Part shown: positions 7,832 through 15,601 of the stretch, piece after piece
Layout of the letters: each line of letters starts with the position of its first letter
Numbering within the stretch: position 1 is the stretch's first letter
Source: a virus
Virus record (IMG/VR): IMGVR_UViG_3300042542_003438
Location: 1 to 25,860 of that record
Reading direction: 5' to 3' (one strand)
Length of the DNA: 25,860 nucleotides
The notes under the pieces: model-generated
The model's input: the letters and a program-made list of their open reading frames with translations, nothing else
Databases searched by the model: none
Told to the model about the DNA's origin: nothing
Program-made: the position numbers and the translations under genes

Positions 7832-8263
7832 ATGGCCGATAACGTTGGATATACGCCCGGAAGCGGCGCAACAATAGCAGCGGATGACGTAGATGGCACG
7901 CTTTATCAGCGAGTAAAGATTGCCGTTGGTGCCGATGGTCAGGCCGTTGATGCAAGCGCGGCAAACCCTCTCCCGGTGGCAATCTCTGAAACCGACCCGC
8001 TGACCCTCAGAGTTGAAAACGTTCGTAATTTGATGAATTTGGTTCTTCAGCTCCTCGATTCTCCAAGAGGGTACGATAAGTCTCTCCAGCGGCAACGCTC
8101 CACGGTTGTGCTCGAATCTGGAACCGTTACAACCGTTGCAACCGTTACAACTGTTACAACTGTTTCAAACATTTCAACGATTGATGGGATACAGGGCAGA
8201 ATTGGGCAACTGGGCCAGAATCTCTCCGCATGGGCAGATTGCGTAAGATCTAGAATCTCTTAA
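7832..8263 (+). CDS. Virion-associated protein with Thr/Val repeat
   Basis: A 143-residue protein. The N-terminus runs MADNVGYTPGSGATIAADD, then YQRVKIAVGADGQAVD and NPLPVAI, a pattern I associate with small structural proteins placed just before large fibre- or propeller-like proteins in siphophages. Residues 98-112 form a Thr-Val repeat (TVTTVATVTTVTTV) encoded by tandem nine-base units. A helical end contains IQGRIGQLGQNL. The ribosome binding site AAGGGGG overlaps the previous stop codon. It probably works with the following 537-residue protein. No enzymatic motif seen; function not assigned. Confidence 0.7.
   Translation: MADNVGYTPGSGATIAADDVDGTLYQRVKIAVGADGQAVDASAANPLPVAISETDPLTLRVENVRNLMNLVLQLLDSPRGYDKSLQRQRSTVVLESGTVTTVATVTTVTTVSNISTIDGIQGRIGQLGQNLSAWADCVRSRIS
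8123..8176 (+). repeat. Six imperfect 9-base tandem repeats inside the 7832 gene
   Basis: Units begin at 8123, 8132, 8141, 8150, 8159 and 8168, with consensus ACCGTTACA drifting to ACTGTTTCA and AACATTTCA. Nine bases keep the reading frame and encode Thr-Val-Thr type triplets. The array can expand or contract without a frameshift. Confidence 0.85.
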
Positions 8264-8272
8264 GGGTAAACA

Positions 8273-9886
8273 ATGGCAAATACATTTAAAAAAGTGATCG
8301 ATCGCATGATATGGGCTCAAGTAAGCCCTTCGCCAAACGCACATGTAGCGGGTTTGTGTATTGCATCAGATTTACGATCGGATTTGTCGAGAAATCCTTT
8401 TGTATATCAACTAGTAAGCACCACGATTTTAAACCGCTATAACATTGTAACTAAGGCATGGACTTTTGTTCAATCGCCAGCACTCGCGGGAACTTTTGGA
8501 GCGGGTGCGGCGGTGTCGTTTGTCCCCAGTTTTGGCGCAGTTGGAACAATCGCAGCCGGAGCCACGACTACTAGTGTTACGCTTTCAACCGCATTAGCTA
8601 CAGCGGTTGGCGTAAATATGCTTGCAAACCGAGGAGGCTCGGGAGAGTACGGATACAAGCTCCGAATAATTGATACGACCGCAGGAAAAACGGAAGAGAG
8701 ATATATCGTAGGGAATAGCGCGGGAACAACGCCGAGTATAAGCGTTGATAATGCGTTCACCTTTACACCAGCAAGCGGCGCACGATACGAGATTCTCGCA
8801 GGTCGAATGTTTATGTTGGGAGCTGGAACAGTTGCCGCAAATATTTGGAGATCTTTTGAGGTTGCAACTAATACCCTTTCAACGGGTTTAAGCACTACGG
8901 GGCTACCCGCCACAATCGCCACAGACTCCTCAATAATGGTCCTAGATGAGCAGTACACGCCCTTTGATTGTGTGCCAGGCGAAGGGATGATTAAGGGTGC
9001 CTTTACCTATGACACGAACCTCGTGGCCAGAAAAGCTCTTACCGCAACAGCATCAGGAGCCTCGAGCCTCACAGGGCAAGCGACTCTCGGAGATGCGGTG
9101 GTAAAAGCCGATGAGTATCGGAATTTTCAGATTAGGATCGTACAGGATACCGTTACGCCAGCAGCCGTTGGCCAGAGGAGAATTATTTCAAGCCATACCG
9201 CAGGGGTATCGCCAGTTTATACCCTTGGGACAGCTTGGACGACACAACCCTCGAGTAGCGCGAAATACGTCATCGAATTGCCTAACCTTCTCCTCCTCCG
9301 ATCATCGGCAACGACAACCGTTTACACCTACAACTACACCGATGCGACTATAAACAACGGCACCAACAACATCACGGCAGGATCGTGGAGCACGACCTAT
9401 TTTGGTGCAGCACCAGCGGCAAACGCAGCAGGTGGGTTGTGGGCTCCTTCATGGGGTATCCAACCAGATCCAGCCAGAAACGCGCGGCATAGTTTCTGCT
9501 ATTTCTTCCGAGGTGGAGCAACAACCCTTGATGTTCTTGATATTGCAGGGAGCATTACTGGAACGTGGACGGGTGCTATTACTTATGATGGATCAGTCTC
9601 TATAACGGCAGGAACTAGCGGATCGTATTCTCCTTTTGGAAACGAAGGCCGCATGTTTTACATGAATATTTACGTAGCATCTGCCTTGAATCAGATATTT
9701 AGATTCGATGTAAAAAACAGGGTTCTTTCTCCCTACACGCCGACCGATTTAGTGCAAGCTGGGACCGCAACAACGGGGAATAGAATGGCAACATATGCAG
9801 CGATTGACGGAACTGATGTTTATGATGTTCTGCTATTACAATCGCATGTATTGACGACAGCTCAAGAGCTAATTGCGCTAGTTTAA
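8273..9886 (+). CDS. Large virion structural protein with two internal repeat domains
   Basis: A 537-residue, Thr/Ala/Gly-rich protein, mostly beta strand by composition. The opening (FKKVIDRMIWAQVSPSPNAH, residues 5-24) and NPFVYQLVSTTILNRYNIVTK near 41-61 suggest a repetitive or propeller-like scaffold. Two regions resemble each other: about 92-180 (ATTTSVTLSTAL, EYGYKLRII, TEERYIVGNSAGTTPSI, ARYEILAG) and about 257-341 (GASSLTGQATLGDAV, EYRNFQIRIV, QRRIISSHTAGVSPVY, AKYVIELPN), indicating an inserted duplicated beta domain. The rest contains WSTTYFGAAPA and RFDVKNRVLSPY strands. Comparable proteins sit among virion genes of other siphophages; I infer a head or tail appendage. No catalytic motif seen. 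Confidence 0.68.
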   Translation: MANTFKKVIDRMIWAQVSPSPNAHVAGLCIASDLRSDLSRNPFVYQLVSTTILNRYNIVTKAWTFVQSPALAGTFGAGAAVSFVPSFGAVGTIAAGATTTSVTLSTALATAVGVNMLANRGGSGEYGYKLRIIDTTAGKTEERYIVGNSAGTTPSISVDNAFTFTPASGARYEILAGRMFMLGAGTVAANIWRSFEVATNTLSTGLSTTGLPATIATDSSIMVLDEQYTPFDCVPGEGMIKGAFTYDTNLVARKALTATASGASSLTGQATLGDAVVKADEYRNFQIRIVQDTVTPAAVGQRRIISSHTAGVSPVYTLGTAWTTQPSSSAKYVIELPNLLLLRSSATTTVYTYNYTDATINNGTNNITAGSWSTTYFGAAPAANAAGGLWAPSWGIQPDPARNARHSFCYFFRGGATTLDVLDIAGSITGTWTGAITYDGSVSITAGTSGSYSPFGNEGRMFYMNIYVASALNQIFRFDVKNRVLSPYTPTDLVQAGTATTGNRMATYAAIDGTDVYDVLLLQSHVLTTAQELIALV

Positions 9887-9896
9887 AGGGTAAGAA

Positions 9897-10064
9897 ATGA
9901 ATATAGAAGAATTGATATTCTTATGCGAAAACCGATTAAGCTATCTAAACTCCCAACTAGGCACAGCTACCGCGCTGGGAGATATCCAGCAGATCGTTAG
10001 GATTCAAGCGGAAATCGAAACAACGGCGGCAACGCTTCAGAAATTAAGATCGCTTTTGAGCTAG
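9897..10064 (+). CDS. Small coiled-coil phage protein
   Basis: A 55-residue gene starting at ATG 9897 after AAAGGG (9886-9890), filling an otherwise empty gap. The protein begins MNIEELIFLCENRLSYLNSQ and continues as a predicted amphipathic helix (IQQIVRIQAEIETTAATLQKL), ending at TAG 10062-10064. Small two-helix proteins of this type, with GD followed by an IQ-rich helix, are common next to tail completion genes. The good ribosome binding site, tight spacing (four bases to the next start) and uninterrupted frame support a real gene. Role unknown; a coiled-coil assembly helper is a guess. Confidence 0.65.
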   Translation: MNIEELIFLCENRLSYLNSQLGTATALGDIQQIVRIQAEIETTAATLQKLRSLLS

Positions 10065-10068
10065 AAAG

Positions 10069-10845
10069 ATGCTTTTAACGCTATTAAGCAGCGCAGGGGT
10101 TGGCAGTAGCGTAACCGCTATTTTATCGCCGATTACTCTTGCTAGCACCGGAGATATCCAATCAGTTGGATATACTGGATCGGTAAATAGTACGCTAGAT
10201 GCGTTACAAAAAACCATTTTCGGCGAAGCAATCGCAGCATCTACCGGATCGCTTAATTCTTCTCTTGGTGAGTTATTAGGTAATTCGCCAGCAATTCTAC
10301 AAAACTCTGGGCAAGTATCGAGTACCCTTGCTTCGCTTGGAATCACCTTTACCGGAGAGCTTCCGCTATTAGGTGCCGTCAGTAAAACGCTAGGAAGCCT
10401 ATCGGGGAATCTTTCCGGTGGGTTTTTGATAGATCCAGACACGGCATTAAGGGGACTAATTGCAGCAAATAGCGAAATAGGGCTTTTAGTTGGTCAGCGG
10501 ATCTATCCGATAACGACACCAGATAACCCCACATTTCCTTTAATTGTAATCACTAGGAAGCAAACGACTCGCGATCATCTAATGAGTGATTTAGGGCGAT
10601 TTGTAAAGATACTCTTTCAAGTAGACGTATTTGCCGAAAGGGTAGCGGGTGGAGTTGGCGGGGCTCTTTTATCGCGAAGAATCGCGAACCGAGTTAGAGC
10701 GACTATAAACGAGTTTCGTGGATCGTATTCAAATATAACTTTTCACGGTATTTTAAATTCTAACGAGTCCGAATCATACGATTCAGAGTTAGAGATTTAT
10801 CGGGTATCTCAGGAGTATCTTGTTATGGCGTGGGACCCGTTCTAG
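10069..10845 (+). CDS. Tail completion protein (DUF3168/gp11-like) with N-terminal repeat fusion
   Basis: A 258-residue protein in two parts. Residues 124 onward (ALRGLIAANSEIGLLVGQRI, then PITTPDNPTFPLIVITRK, GRFVKILFQVDVFAE, RRIANRVRATINEF) match the tail completion/terminator family that caps the tail tube and joins it to the neck; its place just before the tail tube gene fits. Residues 1-120 are extra: four units of G-x-[VL]-[NS]-[SK]-[TS]-L start at residues 37, 60, 81 and 102, a period of 21-23. The family is usually only about 130 residues, so this is a fusion. A similar repeat opens the 18288 protein. The start has a weak ribosome site and may depend on coupling. Confidence 0.75.
   Translation: MLLTLLSSAGVGSSVTAILSPITLASTGDIQSVGYTGSVNSTLDALQKTIFGEAIAASTGSLNSSLGELLGNSPAILQNSGQVSSTLASLGITFTGELPLLGAVSKTLGSLSGNLSGGFLIDPDTALRGLIAANSEIGLLVGQRIYPITTPDNPTFPLIVITRKQTTRDHLMSDLGRFVKILFQVDVFAERVAGGVGGALLSRRIANRVRATINEFRGSYSNITFHGILNSNESESYDSELEIYRVSQEYLVMAWDPF
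10177..10401 (+). repeat. Coding repeats: four ~21-residue units in the tail completion protein
   Basis: Units start at GSVNSTLDAL, GSLNSSLGEL, GQVSSTLASL and GAVSKTLGSL (protein residues 37, 60, 81 and 102). They are diverged at DNA level but clear in protein, and share the G-x-[VLI]-S-K-T-L core with repeats at 18339-18650. Confidence 0.7.
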
Positions 10846-10852
10846 CGGGTTC
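10833..10852 (+). terminator. Hairpin spanning the stop codon of the tail completion gene
   Basis: GGACCCG (10833-10839) pairs with CGGGTTC (10846-10852), seven pairs with one G-U; the TAG stop lies in the loop. No immediate T-run follows (only a scattered TAATTTTA), so this is at best a weak terminator or an mRNA end-stabilising hairpin before the 110-base gap that leads to the tail tube gene. Confidence 0.3.
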
Positions 10853-10955
10853 AGATAATGTAATTTTATAGACGGAAGAAAAGAAATATTAGAAAATAGG
10901 GCTACTAACCACTCGTTTGTGGCATCATATGATTAACAATTAAGGGGGAGAAAAA

Positions 10956-11702
10956 ATGACTGTATCAGTTGCAACAAGTGGTTTTGGGTGCGTCCTTAGA
11001 GTGGGCGATGGCGGAGTTGGCGCAGGTGTTAGAGCCTCTCTTGAATGGGGCACGACTAACTCAAAAATTCGTATTCGCTGGAACGCAGCAGGGACAGCAG
11101 GGAACGGAAAAAATGTTACCGTAGCGGTTTCGGGCGCATCTTTTATAACGACCGAAATATCGGCAACAGCTGTAAACATCACCGCACCAACAACCGCGAC
11201 AGTTGCTCAGGTTGTTTCCTACCTATACGCAAATGAAACCTTTCAGCAGTTTTATGATGCTGATTATGGAGCTACTCCGGGCGACGGATCGGGAGTTATC
11301 ACAGCTAGAACAATCAGTCCTCTTGCGGGTGGAACTAACGGGACGGAAATCTTTACCGAGGTTGCAGAAGTTAAATCGATCTCCGGTCCTAACATGCAAA
11401 CCGCGATGATCGATGTTACCCACATGGGCAGCGATAACAACACAAGAGAGTTTTTACCTAGCTTGATTGATCCGGGTGAAATATCATTCGACGTAAACTG
11501 GTTACCCGGGAACGCTACCCACGTATCTCTAAAAAATGACCAGAAAAACCGCACTAAACGGAACTTTAAACTACAGTTTACCGATTCGAGCGCAACTACA
11601 TACTCGTTTGCTGGATACGTGACAGGGATCTCCCTTACCGCAGCGATTGAGGATGTACTAGGCGGATCGCTAACCGTAAAACTCACATCATGGCCAGAAT
11701 AA
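10956..11702 (+). CDS. Major tail tube protein with an inserted domain
   Basis: A 248-residue tail tube subunit that stacks in rings to form the non-contractile tail. The tube fold is seen in the C-terminal half: VAEVKSISGPNMQTAMIDVT near residues 136-155, then TREFLPSLIDPGEISFDVNW and a final strand FAGYVTGISLTAAIEDVLGG. These are typical of the family (the ID-T-H, P-G-E-I-S-F pattern). Between the first strands (VLRVGDGG, 13-20) and this core lies an insert at about 27-130 with AAGTAGNGKNVTVAVSGA and TAPTTATVAQVVSYL, resembling a mobile beta domain found in sheath and other phage proteins. TAAGGGGG at 10941-10948 is a strong ribosome site, fitting an abundant protein. Confidence 0.86.
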   Translation: MTVSVATSGFGCVLRVGDGGVGAGVRASLEWGTTNSKIRIRWNAAGTAGNGKNVTVAVSGASFITTEISATAVNITAPTTATVAQVVSYLYANETFQQFYDADYGATPGDGSGVITARTISPLAGGTNGTEIFTEVAEVKSISGPNMQTAMIDVTHMGSDNNTREFLPSLIDPGEISFDVNWLPGNATHVSLKNDQKNRTKRNFKLQFTDSSATTYSFAGYVTGISLTAAIEDVLGGSLTVKLTSWPE

Positions 11703-11716
11703 TTTAGTGATGAATA

Positions 11717-12073
11717 ATGAAGCACTCTGAAAAGGTAAAGCCAGAAGTTGAGATCGAGATCGGGGGGGTTACTCTCCCGATCGCTTGCACGTACCGCACG
11801 ATCTTTAACTACGAGAAGGCAACTGGGAAACCTCTTGCTAGTCTGTTTACAAATGGACTAGAGGCGGTTTCGGTTGCCGTCATCGTAGAGTTCATTTTCG
11901 CAGCCGTGAAACATCTTGATCCAAAGTACTCCCGAGACTGGATCATAGATAATCTTACGCCGAAGATTGTGAAAAGGTTCGGCAGCGAGATTTTTCCGAC
12001 GTTGATCAAAAACTCCTACGTTGGAGAAGATGAGGCAGAGGACGAAAAAAACGAAGAGCATCCGACCGAGTAG
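11717..12073 (+). CDS. Tail assembly chaperone, short form (gpG-like)
   Basis: A 118-residue protein encoded between tail tube and tape measure, the classic place of the tail assembly chaperone that coats the tape measure before tube polymerisation. EIEIGGVTLPIACTYRTIFNYEKATGKPL (in part, residues 12-40) resembles the GTA gp10-type chaperone family with its T-x-x-x-x-x-x-E-x-x-T-G turn. The end is highly acidic (GEDEAEDEKNEEH). The last codons before the stop include an A AAA AAC slippery site, so this is the unshifted product. The ribosome site is weak. Sequence similarity is moderate; position and frameshift make the call strong. Confidence 0.85.
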   Translation: MKHSEKVKPEVEIEIGGVTLPIACTYRTIFNYEKATGKPLASLFTNGLEAVSVAVIVEFIFAAVKHLDPKYSRDWIIDNLTPKIVKRFGSEIFPTLIKNSYVGEDEAEDEKNEEHPTE

Positions 12074-12414
12074 AGGAAACTCCTTCTTGGTTGGATGCGT
12101 GGGCGGTGGCCGTTTATGATTTTGGTTTGACCGAAGAGCAGTTTTTAGATTTAACTCCGGCAAAGTTTCGGGCTTTATCAAAGCGGCACGAGCTAAAAAA
12201 TCAGTTGGAGGATTATCGCGCGGGAGTTGTTGCAAGTTTGCTTTATAACATCCATCGAGGGAAAAGCGCGGCAAAAGGACCAGAGGCATTTTTTAGATCT
12301 CTTGCCGAGGAGGACGAGAAAGAAAAGAAAAGCGAAAAGGATCGCGGAATGAGTGGGCAACAAATGTTAGTCCACATGATGAATGTAACGCTGAACAAGC
12401 CGACAGGATTATAA
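11717..12414 (+). CDS. Tail assembly chaperone, frameshifted long form (gpG-T-like)
   Basis: Product of a -1 ribosomal frameshift: frame one is read from 11717 to 12052 (112 residues, ending in ...DEKN), then codons continue in the -1 frame from 12052 to the stop at 12412-12414, giving 120 more residues (RASDRVEETPSWLDAWAVAV onward) and a protein of about 232 residues. The second frame is open from just after a TGA at 12031-12033 and has no ATG near its beginning; its first possible TTG (12091) lacks a suitably spaced ribosome site. The T part has DFGLTEEQFLDLTPAKFRAL and a charged end, like lambda T domains that bind tail tube protein. Confidence 0.85.
12046..12098 (+). promoter_or_regulatory. 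-1 programmed frameshift site: slippery heptamer and hairpin
   Basis: A AAA AAC occupies 12046-12052 in the correct frame (codons AAA, AAC). After a five-base spacer (12053-12057) a hairpin starts: GCATCCGACCGAG (12058-12070) pairs with CTTGGTTGGATGC (12086-12098), 13 pairs with two G-U. The apex can add AGGA/TCCT (12074-12077 with 12081-12084) or a GAG-GAAA-CTC tetraloop stem. The unshifted stop TAG (12071-12073) lies inside the apical part. Heptamer, spacer and stem are all at the expected spacing. Confidence 0.88.
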
Positions 12415-12418
12415 GATC

Positions 12419-15400
12419 ATGGCAGAATCAGCCGCCTCTCTCACAGTAGAACTAAAAGCACTTACCACCAAGTTTGAGAGCCAGATGGAAAAGGCTTCTC
12501 GGGCGGTGGGGCGCGCATCCGGATCGATGCGAAAATCTATGAAAACGGTTGAGCTTGCCTCTCAGGTGGCACTAGCTCAGACAGCAATAGGAGCCATTCA
12601 GAAATTTGGTCAGAGCCTTGGTGACCTCGCAGGACGAGCCGATGAGTTGGATGACCTATCAGGCACCTTTGAAGCGTTAGGCGGCAAGGCGGGGCAATTA
12701 CAGGCCGCAAAAGAGGCATTACTCGGGACAGCTTCATCGATTGATCTCTTAAAGGTTGCTAACCAAGGGCTCTTAAAAGAAATCCCGGGATTCGCGGAGA
12801 ATTTTGGTTTACTTGCCGACTATTCGGGCAGGTTTGCCGAAGCGACCGGAACGGATGCCGTAGAAGGATTAGGCAAGCTCACAGGGGCTCTTTCAACGGC
12901 TAAAGAGGCGCAGCTTAGAAAGCTTGGGATTTTAATTGATGTTGATAAGGCGTACCAAGACTACGCCGTTTCAATCGGGAAATCTTCAGATAATTTAACA
13001 GTAGCGGAAAAAAGAACCGCACGACAGACCGCAGCAGTTGGAGAGCTTGCAAGAAAAAATGCCGAGCTCGCACCGATGGCAGATTCGGTCAATGCCGCTC
13101 TTGATGCTATCGGAATCAGTTTAAGCGATGGTACAGCGGAGATGTTCCGCGGAATTGCAGCAAGCGAAGATTTTATAAAGATCCTCCGAAGCCTTGCCGA
13201 TGTAATCGCAAGGATTCCGTGGCGCGAGTTTGGCTATGGAATGGCGGAAGTTATCGCGCACGACATTAAACTAGTAAACGAGCTACGGCTAGGGCTAGCG
13301 AACCTCTTACCCGCATCAGTAGGGAATTTTCTACGCACTGATTTTGAAGAAAAAACGGCCGAAATAGTAAGGCTAAGAAAAGAGCTTGAATCACTCCCAA
13401 AACAAGCGAACGCGCGAAGGGCGGGGATACAGCAGCGGCAGATCGGCTATACAGAGGAAGAATTAGCAGCCGCCAAAAAGACAATTATAGATCAGATCGT
13501 AGCAATCGAAACCGATATAAATAAGGTCATTGAAGAGCAAAAAGCAAAGCAAGCGGCGATGATCTCAAAAATCGCTACGATTGATTCTCGAGCAGGAGGA
13601 AAAGGAGCGCCGACGAATGATCCAGTGGTTCAACGGGTTGCAGCAATCGGGGACGAAGCGGAAAACTCCGCAAAAGATATTGAAGCACTTACCGAGAAAT
13701 GGCGTTCGTTTGTTCAGGGCGAAGAGGCCAAAAAGCTAGAGGCGAGTATTGAAAGCGCGATCAATCAGCTTAATAACGCCGATTTCACAAAGCTTACAAG
13801 GGAATTAGAAAAAACCGTTTATGATGGATTCGTGAACGAATGGCAGGACGCTATAGACTCCGGCGCAATCTCGTTCGATGAAGTATCAAAAAAAGCAAAA
13901 GAAGCAGCAGCCGAAGCCGCAAATGACTATCGGTTAGAGTTTGATCAAGCGACGCAAAAAGTCACTTCTGATTTAGCTAATGCCTTTGATCAGGTAGCGG
14001 GCAGCATCTCTGAATTATCAAGGGCGATAGGTGTAGATCTTTCCAATGTAGTTGCTCAGTTAAATAAGCTACCAGAGCAAAGTAAGGCGGATATTGCATC
14101 ATCGTTAGGGATGGAAGGAGGTACGGCCGAACTAACTGGATATATTGACGCAGCTACAACTGTCTTGGGCGCGGCAAGCTCTGCAAGAAAAAGAGATAAG
14201 GCAACTAAGAGCAATGAGGGTACGGGCGCGGCGGCTGGAGCTGCAATAGGTGCGGCAATTGGAACGGCTATACTTCCCGGAATAGGAACAGCTATTGGAG
14301 CGGCGATTGGAGAGCTTGCCGGGGGAATGATTGGCGGCATGTTTAAAATAGGGCCGCAGAACGCAGAAACAAAAGCGCGAAAAGCTTTTGCTGATTTTAT
14401 CGAAGAAAGTTTTGATAAGCTAGGCACCGCATCGTTCCGAGATGCTCAAAACAGATTAAGAACCATTCAAGGAAAACAATTTAACCTTGCCGTTGGAGCA
14501 ACGGATAAATTTAACGCTCCCGGGTGGGCCGATGCGATGAAAAATCTATCGGCAGAAGCGCAAGCGACATTTAACGGGCTTGGAGAGGGGTTTAAAAACC
14601 TTTTAGGAATTACCGAAGACGTAGGCGGTCAGATTGGATTTTTACTGGTAGAAAACCTCTCCGGTAATATCGATAACGCGCGTTTGTTGGTTGAGCAATT
14701 AGGGATCTCTTTTGAAGACATGGAAAAAGCCCTAATGGATGCCGCGATGAATGGCAAAATATCGTGGGCAGAGTTTGAAATCCAATTGGTAGGGCTATCG
14801 AACGCCTTTAAACCCGGACTCGCAGCAGTGGGCGATTTGGCGGGGGCTATGGAAAACTTGATAGGTTCGGGCGGTAGAGGGGTAGCAGCACTCCGCAGCG
14901 TTAGGGATACAGCAGTTGAAGCGATGGAAGCAGGAGCAAAGACCATTGAAGAAATGGGCAACAGAATGATTGCGATGGGCGTAGATCCTACCGCTGTAAA
15001 TGCCTTTATTTTGGCCATCAAAGAGCGCGGGGTTAAGACCCTAGAAGAGCTTGCCCAAGCTTCCGATCGCGTAGCAGGCGGCATTGTAGCCGAGCTAGCG
15101 TCAAACGATGAAGCAATCCGATCTCAGTGGGGCCGGATGGCCGACGAATTGAAAGGGATCGCCGAAATTATTGAAACCATCCCGACCGAAAAAGATATCC
15201 AGCTAAACGTAAAAACGAACTTTGATAAAAACACGCAGCAGTTTATCTCCGCGGGTGGGATGAACTTGCAGAGCTCCACGAATCGGGCTACCGCGTTTGC
15301 AAATGGCGGGGTGGTATCGGGGCCGATGGCGTTCTCGTTTGGTGGCGGAAAGATGGGTATTGCAGGAGAGGCGGGAGCCGAAGCAATTTTACCTCTCACC

Positions 15401-15598
15401 AAGGTTGGGGGAAAACTTGGGGTTATGGCAGTAGGCTCAGCGGGTGGCGGTGGCAACGTGTATCACATTGACGCAAGAGGGGCCGACATAGGCGTTGAGA
15501 AGCGCATCAGGATGGCTCTGGTTGAGGTAGAGAATAGGGCGGTGCGTAGATCGGTGAACGCGATGGGCGATGGGCTACGACGCGGCGGGAGGCTTTAA
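12419..15598 (+). CDS. Tail tape measure protein
   Basis: A 1059-residue protein that sets tail length and passes DNA into the cell. Opening residues are helical with SLTVELKALTTKFESQMEKA, and long stretches are Ala/Glu/Lys-rich helix (about 330-560). A glycine/alanine hydrophobic stretch at about 602-648 (GAAAGAAIGAAIGTAILPGI) is the typical membrane-interacting region. The C-terminus carries FANGGVVSGPMAFSFGGG, then GEAGAEAILPLTKVGG, the characteristic tape measure ending. It follows the frameshifted chaperone by four bases. Using the usual ratio of about 0.15 nm per residue, a tail near 150-160 nm would be expected; that figure is inference. No lysozyme or peptidase domain is evident. Confidence 0.95.
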   Translation: MAESAASLTVELKALTTKFESQMEKASRAVGRASGSMRKSMKTVELASQVALAQTAIGAIQKFGQSLGDLAGRADELDDLSGTFEALGGKAGQLQAAKEALLGTASSIDLLKVANQGLLKEIPGFAENFGLLADYSGRFAEATGTDAVEGLGKLTGALSTAKEAQLRKLGILIDVDKAYQDYAVSIGKSSDNLTVAEKRTARQTAAVGELARKNAELAPMADSVNAALDAIGISLSDGTAEMFRGIAASEDFIKILRSLADVIARIPWREFGYGMAEVIAHDIKLVNELRLGLANLLPASVGNFLRTDFEEKTAEIVRLRKELESLPKQANARRAGIQQRQIGYTEEELAAAKKTIIDQIVAIETDINKVIEEQKAKQAAMISKIATIDSRAGGKGAPTNDPVVQRVAAIGDEAENSAKDIEALTEKWRSFVQGEEAKKLEASIESAINQLNNADFTKLTRELEKTVYDGFVNEWQDAIDSGAISFDEVSKKAKEAAAEAANDYRLEFDQATQKVTSDLANAFDQVAGSISELSRAIGVDLSNVVAQLNKLPEQSKADIASSLGMEGGTAELTGYIDAATTVLGAASSARKRDKATKSNEGTGAAAGAAIGAAIGTAILPGIGTAIGAAIGELAGGMIGGMFKIGPQNAETKARKAFADFIEESFDKLGTASFRDAQNRLRTIQGKQFNLAVGATDKFNAPGWADAMKNLSAEAQATFNGLGEGFKNLLGITEDVGGQIGFLLVENLSGNIDNARLLVEQLGISFEDMEKALMDAAMNGKISWAEFEIQLVGLSNAFKPGLAAVGDLAGAMENLIGSGGRGVAALRSVRDTAVEAMEAGAKTIEEMGNRMIAMGVDPTAVNAFILAIKERGVKTLEELAQASDRVAGGIVAELASNDEAIRSQWGRMADELKGIAEIIETIPTEKDIQLNVKTNFDKNTQQFISAGGMNLQSSTNRATAFANGGVVSGPMAFSFGGGKMGIAGEAGAEAILPLTKVGGKLGVMAVGSAGGGGNVYHIDARGADIGVEKRIRMALVEVENRAVRRSVNAMGDGLRRGGRL

Positions 15599-15601
15599 AC
15601 A

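Noticed and set aside
10853-10955. Possible promoter before the tail tube gene (TATGAT near 10928)
   Set aside because: No acceptable -35 hexamer 16-18 bases upstream; the gap remains unexplained apart from the ribosome site and the hairpin at its start.
12091-12414. Independent gene starting at TTG 12091
   Set aside because: No well-spaced ribosome site; the frame is open further upstream to 12034 and is best explained as the shifted part of the chaperone gene.
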